NCBI GenBank assembly: GCA_034698045.1
Contig: JAQGAU010000354.1
Coordinates: 1 to 30,324 of the forward strand
Direction of reading: 5' to 3'
DNA: 30,324 bases
Source of the DNA: Paramacrobiotus richtersi
Lineage: Eukaryota > Tardigrada > Eutardigrada > Parachela > Macrobiotidae
Part shown: positions 19,092 to 26,905 of the stretch, piece after piece
Layout: every line of letters begins with the position of its first letter
Numbering within the stretch: the stretch's first letter is position 1
Translations under genes and position numbers: made by a program
Notes under the pieces: model-generated
Database searches by the model: none
What the model was told of the DNA's origin: nothing
What the model saw: only the letters and a program-made list of their open reading frames with translations

Positions 19092-19692
19092 TTAGGCAAC
19101 TAAACGGCCATCGCTGACGGGGTTAGCTGTATAATCTGCCAAACTTTTGTCGACAGCTTCAGGGATTCTCTTCAGCTCTTCGAGCGAAAGTGCAATATCG
19201 TTGTACCATTTCTGACATGTCGTCAACTCCGCTTTCAGAACAGAAATACGTTCTTTCAACGCATTGTTTTCCTTTTGGAGATCTCCGAATGGCGAAACGA
19301 GGACGAACGTCCTCGTCAAGGTATTCGCTGATAAGTTCTTTTTCTTGTTGCTTAACGTCGTTAGAAAAATCTGTAGTACGAGAAAAATCTGTTTCAACCT
19401 GGTATCAACCGTGCCATGCAACACAGGAATCAATGTTGTAAAAGACTATTGCCCGTACGGCGGTTTATCTTGCAAGAAGGCTGGGATAAAGTTGGCATTG
19501 ACGGCATTTTTAGTCGGACGCGTTACAATTCCGTTTTTTAACGTGTAATAGTATGCTTTGGAATCGACTTCGCTCACTTAAGATGTATCAGAAAAAACAG
19601 TCAAACAGTGAGAATTTTGCTGATAATCAGCATTAGCAGGGTTCGCCATAAGATCTGCGGCCCGAAATTAGCAGCGCAATGCTGACAAGATT
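19092..19692 (-). pseudogene. Unrecognised minus-strand coding region with coiled coil, broken
   Basis: A minus-strand ATG at about 19651 opens MANPANADYQQNSHCLTVFS and meets a TAA. The same region continues as SKAYYYTLKNGIVTRPTKNA and FIPAFLQDKPPYGQ, another stop, then FSNDVKQQEKELISEYLDED in one frame and LQKENNALKERISVLKAELT, EELKRIPEAVDKSLADYT in the next, ending TAG-side at 19092. The last part looks like a leucine-type coiled coil. The reading is consistent with a single ancestral protein of about 180 residues with two stops and one frameshift. The family was not recognised; a transposon- or virus-derived gene is possible. Confidence 0.4.
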
Positions 19693-19749
19693 TCAGCAGG
19701 AAAACCAATCAACAAGGTTTTCAATATAAACGAATACCAGTTAGCTACA

Positions 19750-21412
19750 AATCAGCTTTGGCTGGGTACACTACAAACGGAGGAGTCGCGGCGGCAGTCC
19801 ATGCAGCACGCTACTATGTCGAAGACGCAGTTAAATAACCAAGCGCTCCAGCGTTGTTGAAGTTTGTTGTACGCAACACCTTTAACTCCCTTGACCGAGA
19901 ACGCCAGCTGGAGGCGGCTGGAGAGCATCTCGCTGCCTACTACCGGTATGTGTGGCAGTGTTTCGGCACACCATCCGTTTTGCTGCACGGAACGCGCCGG
20001 ATACTGTCCAGGTCTGCTGTCCAGCAAAAAGGCCCGTTGCGCCCCCTTCTGTACTATGTATTTCAGTACAGTTGGAGCACAGCAAAACCTGAATTCCAAA
20101 TTCGTTCAGAGTTTGGTGGACGACGTCGCCCTGAGCGTAATCTCGAGGTCGTGTTCGACGATCTCCTGACCGTAAAAGATTCTTCGGGTGAAAGCGTCCT
20201 TGAATATCGCAAATGAAAACTCATATTGCTAAGAGGAACAAAAGAAAACCACTGGAAGGTTTACGACGGGTTTTTGGACGCATTCCCAACACTGCCGTAC
20301 CCAGCCATCGACCAACTCTCCTATGTCAGTTCACCTTTGATAAACTCCGCAGAACCCGAAGCGGCTTGCAGTGGGAGCAGATGACACTCCCCGTCAGATT
20401 CGGAGGATTCGGCATCCCTCGTACAGAATCGCTAGCTTATTCAGCCTTTTTGGCCTCGGCGTATTCCGTGCAGCACCTCGTTTGCCGTGTCTTTCCTGCT
20501 GGTGGTGAGGAGTTGCTTGGGCCCATTGTAAAGGATTGGGTTAAATTAACACGCTGTGAAGTGCCGGATGAAAGTCTGCGCCGTTTCCAGTTCGCATGGG
20601 ACAATCCAGTAATTCATGGAATCGTTTCGACTCTGAGGCTGTCAACCATGCATGATCCGAGAGCGCGTGCAGTGCTATTAGCTGCTCTCCAACGTGATTC
20701 CGGTGCATGGATAAATGCATTACCAGCCCCTTGCTTGAGCACGCATCTGAACGATGAGGAGGTCAGGATTGGTATTGGTCTGCGTCTGGGTTTGGCGATT
20801 GTCGAAGCGCATGTGTGCAGCAATTGTGCGACACCAGTGGAAACCAATGGTCATCATGGTCTATCGTGTAACAACAGCAAAGAAAGATGGAGTCGTCATA
20901 TCGAACTTAACAATGTGGTGCATAAATCTCTCAAGAGTGCTGGATATCCATGCCAGAGGGAGCCCGTAGGATTGTCGACGGTCGATGGTAAGAGGGCCGA
21001 CGGTTTGACACTGATTCCTGTTCGGCATGGTAAGGCAATTGCATGGGATGCTACGTGCTCGGACACTGTAGCTGATTCCTTCGTTCGGGGCAGCTCCAAA
21101 ACGGCCGGACACGTTACGCAGTCGGCCGAGAACAGAAAGCGCCTCAGTTATGCCTTTGTGGAAGAACGCTGTTATTTGTATTACCAGTTGGCCGTGGAAA
21201 CACTTGAAACACTAGGGGCGGCTTTTGTGGAACTCATCCAGTTTGCAGGACGAAAGATTCGGGAACTTACACGCGAGCCAAGATCTACGGCGTTCATTAA
21301 GCATCGTATAAGCCTGGCTGTTGTTAAGGGTAACGCTGCATCTGTTTTGGGTACTTTACCGTCCCGCTCTAAGACTTTGGACAATGATTTTGGTTGTTTT
21401 TTTAATGTTTAA
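19750..21412 (+). pseudogene. RLE-type non-LTR retrotransposon RT and endonuclease (copy D)
   Basis: Plus strand. It starts 5'-truncated with AAAVHAARYYVEDAVK, then NTFNSLDRERQLEAAGEHLA and YRYVWQCFGTPSVLLHGTRR (RT palm). QQKGPLRPLL replaces QQGDPLGPLL. The active-site box is degenerate (SLVDDVAL, near 20110-20135, other frame). The frame from 20213 is open for 399 codons: LPVRFGGFGIPRTESLAYSA (thumb), a C-X2-C-X8-H-X4-C knuckle (HVCSNCATPVETNGHHGLSC), SRHIELNNVV, then KRADGLTLIPVRHGKAIAWD, i.e. the (R/K)xD...D restriction-like endonuclease core, and ISLAVVKGNAASVLGTLP at the end. The sequence between palm and thumb is shortened. The 3' ORF is intact, but the whole is a truncated, frameshifted copy. 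RLE elements target-prime insertion with this nuclease. Confidence 0.8.
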
Positions 21413-21699
21413 AAATTGCATCGCGAGGAAGTGCCTTTAGCGCTGGCTGTTGTTGTTATTCTGGCCTTTGCCAATAAAAGCTTATACCGGAAGCCCTTGT
21501 CGATGCAGCAGAAGCAGCAGATGACGCAGCGTCTCCGGTCCACCAAGCTCACTTCCTGCTACGAGGCAGCATTGGACGGGTAAGAGTTTTGTAGTAACAC
21601 AGAACAAGCCGTTGCCATAAGCAGAAAGAATTCCTGCAGCAGTTCACCATCATAATTCGGTCCTGTTTGTCGGCCATTACCAGCACCGATATTAACGAC
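21413..21699. other. 3' tail of copy D and spacer
   Basis: An AATAAA occurs at about 21472, roughly 60 nt after the end of copy D's ORF. A short Gln-rich frame (near 21500-21585) has no recognised domain. No gene is claimed. Confidence 0.35.
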
Positions 21700-22090
21700 A
21701 TCTTTGGCTGCTAGCATCGCTTCCGGTATCGGGAGGTGGGCTTTGCGTTAGAAGCCTTGAGAAGCTTGCCCTTCCGGCCTTTCTGGCCAGTGCTTACTCA
21801 GGGGCTAAACTAGCGTCCGAGATCCTCACTTTCGACACTGTAAGGGTGTCCAAGCCGAATGGTATGATGCAGCGCAATCGGACATGTCAGCTGGCGAACG
21901 GAAAGGTATCCAAAAAGCATGGGACGAGCCAGACAGATACAAAACCATCGACGGACTGCACTGTTTGCATCGCTCTGGCATTTCCCGCCAAGCGCGACTG
22001 CTAGCCGTTTCGACGGTAGAGTCCAGAGCCTGGCTACAGGCCTTGCGCCTAGTTCTCTAAGAAGCCTGCTGAATACGGCACCAGATCTGG
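21700..22090 (+). pseudogene. RLE-type retrotransposon RT thumb fragment (copy E)
   Basis: One frame reads SLPVSGGGLCVRSLEKLALP followed by AFLASAYSG, the same thumb segment as in copies C and D (LPVRFGGFGIP...LAYSAFLASAYS). Further on another frame reads WDEPDRYKTIDGLHCLHRSG and QARLLAVSTVESRAWLQAL, matching the segment before the zinc knuckle. It then stops matching near 22085. No zinc knuckle or nuclease follows. It is a short relic directly bordering the BIR region. Confidence 0.65.
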
Positions 22091-22891
22091 GACCGAAATT
22101 GGCCAGAGTAGGACGCAGTCGGACCCGATAATGTCTCGGCAACTTGCTGAAGACTCGGAGAGCACGTCCGAGGCGGAACCCACGTCCATTAAGAGGTTAC
22201 CCAATTTCCGGGGAAGCCCGGATGTGACGTTGGGAACTGCCAATGGACAGGAAGCGACAGTTGAAGCTGAGGGATTAGGATCCTCATCGAACGTCAGCTC
22301 TCGCTCGAGTGCGCTCAACACCTGGAGCGGCTCTGGAGTCAAATGGGGATCCGCTGAATCAAGTCCACAGCGATCCAACAAGGAATCGCCATCGACGTCC
22401 TTCGGCGAAGGTAGCCAAAGCCCCCCAGCGTTCACAATGGATACGACGATGATTGTGACCCCAGGTAAGGCGCTCATGCCAACCCAAGAGAAGTCACTGA
22501 GTCCCAGCGCTATCAACTGGATCGGCGGCAGGCGAACGGGACGGCTAATATCCAGTGAGTTGAGACGGTTGAACAGGCAGTTGCTGTGGGCTGTGTGCAG
22601 TCTGTCGGCCTTCCAAGTTTCGGTCTCGCTGCAGTTCCCCACGGCTCGATCACAGCGGACGCACAGGATCATATGATCGATACCGCTGCAGTAGAACATA
22701 TTCATGGCCAGCCAACGACGCATGGGAAAGCTGATCGGGCATCCACGGAACGTCGCTTCTCGGTTAATGTCATTGTGAGGATAGCGTGGGTCCGCTCCTT
22801 TGATGCTGGACTCTTGAAATTCCGGACACTGGTAGTATTCGGTCATGTTTTCTTCGGCGGCCAGGTTAAAACTGGTCTCCTCGGAACCCAT
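22049..22891 (-). CDS. BIR-domain (IAP-like) protein
   Basis: Minus-strand ATG at 22891 (MGSEETSFNLAAEENMTEYY) follows a TATA box by about 45 nt. Roughly residues 40-100 look like a baculovirus IAP repeat: REATFRGCP, WLAMNMFYCSGIDHMILCVR, CDRAVGNCSETETWKADRLH, TAHSNCLF. The R..TF motif, the LA..FY.SG..D...C..C core and the downstream His/Cys pattern are visible. The spacing around the zinc-binding His differs slightly from the usual CX2CX16HX6C, so the zinc site may be altered. BIR proteins bind and inhibit caspases or other apoptosis factors. No RING domain is seen. The frame continues to 22049, but beyond about residue 125 it lacks a recognisable domain, is antisense to a plausible plus-strand frame, and runs into relic copy E, so the true 3' end is uncertain. 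The upstream in-frame extension to 23149 is probably not coding. Confidence 0.6.
   Translation of the reverse strand: MGSEETSFNLAAEENMTEYYQCPEFQESSIKGADPRYPHNDINREATFRGCPISFPMRRWLAMNMFYCSGIDHMILCVRCDRAVGNCSETETWKADRLHTAHSNCLFNRLNSLDISRPVRLPPIQLIALGLSDFSWVGMSALPGVTIIVVSIVNAGGLWLPSPKDVDGDSLLDRCGLDSADPHLTPEPLQVLSALERELTFDEDPNPSASTVASCPLAVPNVTSGLPRKLGNLLMDVGSASDVLSESSASCRDIIGSDCVLLWPISVPDLVPYSAGFLEN
22131..22464 (+). CDS. Possible first exon, Ser-rich, antisense to the BIR ORF tail
   Basis: ATG at 22131 opens a 110-codon frame of low complexity, rich in Ser, Glu and Pro (DSESTSEAEPTSIKRLP; SSSNVSSRSSALN), ending at a strong donor CAG/GTAAGG at 22465. It could be the N-terminal exon of a plus-strand gene that continues into the PC4-like region, or simply the opposite strand of the BIR ORF's tail. 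No domain was recognised. Codon content alone cannot decide. Confidence 0.3.
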
Positions 22892-22935
22892 GGTTGACAG
22901 TAGCATCACGCACAGCTGTCTGGGAATGTTTGGCC

Positions 22936-22945
22936 CTATATATAG
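22936..22945 (-). promoter_or_regulatory. TATA box of the BIR gene
   Basis: The minus strand reads CTATATATAG about 45-55 nt upstream of the BIR ATG at 22891. A start site near 22912-22915 would leave a 5' leader of only about 20 nt, typical of compact viral promoters. The sequence is palindromic, so it could also serve the plus strand. Confidence 0.5.
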
Positions 22946-23171
22946 GCTAGGCATGCCGCAGTATGATTCACGAGTGGGCATATAACGGGCTGTTTTACGC
23001 CCACTGAAGGAAGTAAATCCGCCATTCTTACGCCTAAGCTTCCCATTGGACGATGTTGTGTCTGGTGCAAGCTTGAGCGGGAGCCTACCTAAAGCGGCTG
23101 CCAGACGTGACTGCACTTCATTTCTGTGTTTTCTGTGTGTTATGCTCAAAAGTTGGGTGCCCGCTGGTACA

Positions 23172-24300
23172 ATGTCGCTTCCTTACGTTGTGAATCCTAA
23201 GGTGGCTAGTTTTAAGCGAGGTAAGCAAGCTTTCAAGTGGGGAGAGTGGCCTGTCTGCAAGATTGCTGGATCGAAGCTGCTGGCTGTCTGCCTGGATGGA
23301 TGGAGAAACCCGCCACAAATTGGAGTTCGTCCTGGGAGAGTTCGACGAAGGAGCCAATGGAGTCCGGCAGCCCAGCAGCAAGTCCATCAAGCTGAACAAC
23401 GCACAATTTACACGTCTGGCTGGCCTGATCCATAACGGCTACGTTGAGAAGGTACGTGACCCGCGCAACAAAGATTCCTTGAATCGTTTGAGTCCGCGGT
23501 ATCAGTTTGGTGGCGACATTTTTTTCGTCTGGAGCGAGTACCACGAGGCGCCCATTGGCAATATTCGCCAGTTCAACCGACTCGGCGAATCGGGCGACTA
23601 CTATCCGGATGCCCAAGGGACCTCCATGGCTGTGGCGACGGTTGAGGCTTTCCGGTCCGTGCTGCGCAATGGGAAAGTCCTGGAAAAGGTGGCCAGCGTT
23701 TGGGAGATGCGTAACAGGGCCTTGGACCGCCACATGCCATTGGCCAACACCAACATGCTGGAATTGGAATCGGCCTTGCCGAACATCCTGTGGAACATGT
23801 TCTTGGGCGTCGAACAAGGCAAGTGTCCTTGTTATGTGTCCCTGCGCCTGATATGACGTGAGCCGTGCCATCGTGAACCCAGCCACACGTGTCAGTTTGG
23901 AGAGAAGCCGCTGGTTCTGACTGAGGAGACCAAACGCCAACTTTTGCGGGACTTGGAGTTTGAGAAAAAGATTCAAGGTATGCTGTTACTGCTGAAGCAG
24001 TTTGGCGATGCCACGTCTTTTCTGAATTGCATGCTCTTTGATGTGACGGAGCTCGCCGGGAAACGACTGTGGAAGGCCGCTGCTGACGTTGAAAAGAAAG
24101 ACCTGTCCGGTCCGGACTAGGTGAACATGGTGCCAGCGCCTGTCTTGCCGGAGACTACATTCAGCGGTGGTACGTCATCGGAGTCTGGACGCAAGCGCAA
24201 GAAGGAGGCCGAAAAGAAACTGCCGGAACCGGAAGCAATCTCGCCAGCCCCGTCTGAAGCTGGATCGGACAACATGTACCCTCTTATTTGTAAGTTTTAA
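23172..24300 (+). CDS. PC4-like (p15 coactivator fold) protein, frame-interrupted
   Basis: ATG at 23172 (MSLPYVVNPKVASFKRG). The frame changes near 23290, in a short GGAT tandem tract, into the long frame 23263-23856. Two successive stretches resemble the PC4 single-strand DNA-binding domain: KLEFVLGEFDEGANG with SKSIKLNNAQFTRLAGLI, then GGDIFFVWSEYHEAPIGNIR with YYPDAQGTSMAVATVEAF (compare the known pattern of beta strands, then K-G-I-S-L...Q-W). After a TGA at 23854 the same frame reopens (GEKPLVLTEETKRQLLRDLE; RLWKAAADVEKKD), has a TAG near 24118, then a Lys/Glu-rich tail to TAA at 24298-24300. A donor (ATTTGTAAGT, 24289-24298) and an acceptor (TTTCAG, about 24349) suggest a small 3' intron. 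PC4 proteins bind ssDNA and act in transcription or replication. The identification is by pattern only. It diverges from the BIR gene and converges on the protease. Confidence 0.45.
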
Positions 24301-24353
24301 TGTTATTCTTTGCCCAATTACAAATGTGCAATCGTCTTTCTTGGTTTCAGGGG

Positions 24354-24875
24354 TCATGACTTTATTGCCCGGAGGACGCCTTGGACCAGGAGGCCATCAT
24401 CGGTAACGCGTGTGATTAGCTTGAAATAGTGGTTCACATATTGGCATAACATTGTATCATTTGCTGTATCTGTATTATCAGTAAACAATTGCATAACTTG
24501 GCTAAATGTTTCGCCGCTTGCTCTCCTCAAAATAAAGAAAAGTGTCATTTGTCCGCATGTTGTTGATAGCATTCATTGTAATTGCAACGGCTGCTGAATT
24601 AATGCTATATTTGAACAAAACTCCTGAATCTTCGGATGGAACGTGTTCGTCTTCGCACCGAAAGAATCAAAAACTTCCAAAACATTATCTTTATCTTGAT
24701 AAAATCCAATCCAGTGCGATCCTGGCAGATTACTGGGATCTGTATTGCACACGTATGAGGCCTGTAGTTCCACATTACTTCGCTCGGGTAGTTGATTTGC
24801 GGCAAACACACCACGAAAACCGCGGCCGGTTGCTCTGTTATTCGCCAGAGAATTTCGAAGTTGTGATGTGTTCAT
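24354..24875 (-). pseudogene. PRO: Adenain-like cysteine protease of a Polinton/adintovirus
   Basis: The likely start is the Met at 24875 (MNTSQLRNSLANNRATGRGF). SNLPGSHWIGFYQDKDNVLE contains the catalytic His, and EVFDSFG the acidic partner; after an in-frame TGA at 24573-24575 the same frame continues with STTCGQMTLFFILRRASGET, which carries the catalytic Cys in the CGQ context, ending at 24354. This His-Asp-Cys order is that of adenovirus-type proteases (peptidase family C5), which mature capsid proteins. The length, about 170 residues, fits the family. The single TGA lies between Asp and Cys, so a truncated product would be inactive. The upstream in-frame extension (25088-24876) is Cys- and Met-rich and may be non-coding or a separate small protein. 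Confidence 0.75.
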
Positions 24876-25109
24876 GATGTAAAATCTGCAGACACACGAT
24901 GGTAACCTGGCGATAATATTCATTACCAGAAAATACATAACGGCAATTAGGTTGCGGTGCTGATTAATTTCAACCAAATTGTCCATTACCAACATGCAAC
25001 ACATCATCACGGCAATGGTTTGGCAAAAGCAACACGAACAGCTAAGTTTCTTTGCCCAATCAGTGTCATCGCACCCTAGAAAGCACATTCTGTTAGCGAA
25101 TATGTCTTA

Positions 25110-26420
25110 AATAGTAGCAAAATCACTACATACTCTTCCCGTGTGCCCGGGTGTGAGGTCGAATCCAAACACTGTATACCCTTGCTTGTATGCGCTGCGA
25201 TTGCAGGGCATATGTCCATAGCTGCTGTTTTTCCGTCCGAGAGTGTCCGCTAAACCGTTGTAGCATTCCAAAAATCGCCCGTTTGCAAAGTCAGGCTAGT
25301 AGGGTTTAGCTGGATAGCTCTGTCCGTCGACTTCAACCGCAATAGACGTTATGGCGCAATGCTCAAAGTTGAACGGATTTTTCTCGCCGTTTCCGTGAAA
25401 TGCACCATTTGTCACAAATCCAACAAACATCACCTTGGGGATGTGTAAGACAAATTTCTACAGGCTTTGCACGCTAACCCCACAACAGACTGCGTACCTG
25501 CCCAATGTGGAGATTAGACACAACGGTCGACTGTGTACTTCTTGTAATATCATGCACGCGCATCAGCGTTCTCTCGATATGGTTCTTTGCAGTTTTCGAA
25601 GCCAACATTTGTGTTACGGCGCTCAAGTATTTCGGGGTAGGAATGTATCGTTTGATGTACAAAACGGGATTTCGAATGAAAGTTCGATATTCATATTCGG
25701 GAGTTCCATACGACGCAACCGGTGCTTGTTCGCCAGATTTTGCTGCTGGCGCTGCGTAGAATTGCAAATGAAACTCCGGTTTACTCATAATGAAGTTTAC
25801 GTTCATGCTAACTCCCGGCAGGAGCGGCTTATCCTGCATTGTGATGTCGGTAAATATTTTTCCTGAAAGCTCGACCCATCCGTTTACGGTAAAAAGACTT
25901 TCCGCCGCCATGCATTGTTGTTTTTAGGAGGATCATTGAACTGTCCTGGAGCATCAAGGTAGAAGCCTGATGCAGTAAGCGAAGTATCCATTGCATCCGA
26001 AGAATATCCCAGCAGTGTTCCCAGGTAAGCACGGTACGCATAATGCGTACTGCAGTCGGACACCAATCGATTAGCCACTGTAACTTGAACACTCTGAAAA
26101 AGTGAGTGCAAAATATTGTTTACGGGGACCACACGGTCGGCTGTCGTGATCATTTTTCATCCTTTTTCAGGTTCGGCCACCTTCCGTCGCTTGATGCATG
26201 CGTCCAGCTCGACGTTCATGTCACATAAACTCAAAAGCCCAACCGCCGTTGCCGGCATGAAGAAGCTAAAATCTCCGTTGCTGACATCTTCCGTAACAGC
26301 TGCTGTTGGCTGGACTCTTTCTTCCTCCGTCTTCCATCGGTCCGTGTAAGAAGCAGGTACCATAAACAAATGATTTTTAGCCAGCATGGCTGGTTCGCTG
26401 TATTCCAGAATGAAAGCCAT
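25110..26420 (-). pseudogene. MCP: Polinton-type double-jelly-roll major capsid protein, broken
   Basis: The minus-strand ATG at 26420 (MAFILEYSEPAMLAKNHL) leads into FSFFMPATAVGLLSLCDMNV. After an in-frame TGA at about 26157-26159 the same frame gives VVPVNNILHSLFQSVQVTVA and THYAYRAYLGTLLGYSSDAM, the hallmark N-terminal block of Polinton/adintovirus capsid proteins (often annotated F54H12.2-like). The frame shifts near 25900 to ESLFTVNGWVELSGKIFTDI and KPLLPGVSMNVNFIMSKPEF, and shifts again between 25474 and 25440 to NPFNFEHCAITSIAVEVDGQ, a TAG near 25300, then GYTVFGFDLTPG near the C terminus. The family forms icosahedral capsid trimers. Total length about 430 residues fits. Two stops and two shifts make this copy non-functional unless assembly error is involved. 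Confidence 0.8.
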
Positions 26421-26472
26421 GGCAAACAGTGGTTTAGTTTTGTTGTTTCCTTAGAGGCAATGCCTTTAATAC

Positions 26473-26898
26473 CTAAAAAGCATCTGGATAACTATATGGC
26501 GCAACCTTTCTCAGTTTTTTAACGGAAATTCTGCTGCGCGGCTTTGATCGCCTCTTCCTTTTTCCTTGGACAGTCTGCTCTGCACTGGACAACAGGTTAT
26601 CCAGCTTTGTAGTGACAGCTTTCGTTGCTTCTGCCATAGCGGTTTTGCCAGCTTCAGCTAGGTGCGGTTGAGCCGCTGCCAGTGCCGCTCTTGCGTGAGG
26701 TGCAGCGGACCGAACCAATGGAGCCGCGAAGCGTGCGACTTTTGAGAATATTGTGCGCAGAAAAGCAGGTAGAATGAATCCGGCCCCGTTTTGCATGGCA
26801 GCTCCTCGGTAACGGCCTACAGGGCCGTGGCCCACTTGATTTTGCTCCAACATGTCCATGAAGAGATTGGCATCAGGAACAAATTCTTCAAGCTGCAT
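26473..26898 (-). CDS. Basic virion core-like protein of the Polinton
   Basis: 141 codons, uninterrupted, ATG at 26898. The N terminus is acidic/neutral (MQLEEFVPDANLFMDMLEQN), then a Gly/Ala-rich amphipathic region (GFILPAFLRTIFSKVARFAA; RAALAAAQPHLAEAGKTAMA) and a strongly basic motif QGKRKRRSKPRSRISVKKLR near the C terminus, suitable for nuclear localisation or DNA condensation. The gene lies between penton and major capsid genes on the same strand, 7 nt from the penton stop and about 50 nt before the capsid start, where Polintons and adintoviruses carry a small core or membrane-active minor protein reminiscent of adenovirus pVI or pX. The role is inferred from composition and position. 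Confidence 0.55.
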   Translation of the reverse strand: MQLEEFVPDANLFMDMLEQNQVGHGPVGRYRGAAMQNGAGFILPAFLRTIFSKVARFAAPLVRSAAPHARAALAAAQPHLAEAGKTAMAEATKAVTTKLDNLLSSAEQTVQGKRKRRSKPRSRISVKKLRKVAPYSYPDAF

Positions 26899-26905
26899 TT
26901 CTAAT

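Noticed and set aside
23819..23895. GC-AG intron between the two parts of the PC4-like frame
   Set aside because: The AAG/GCAAGT donor and GTGTCAG acceptor look good, but the 77-nt removal does not keep the reading frame that is open on both sides.
23233..23976. 247-codon minus-strand open frame
   Set aside because: It is antisense to the PC4-like frame, which has a domain pattern and a charged C-terminal tail; the minus frame has neither a domain nor a plausible start context.
24354..26420. Alternative genetic code or stop-codon readthrough (TGA) in protease and capsid
   Set aside because: TAG stops and frameshifts also interrupt the same genes, and the penton, core and host-type genes need no recoding, so ordinary decay explains it better.
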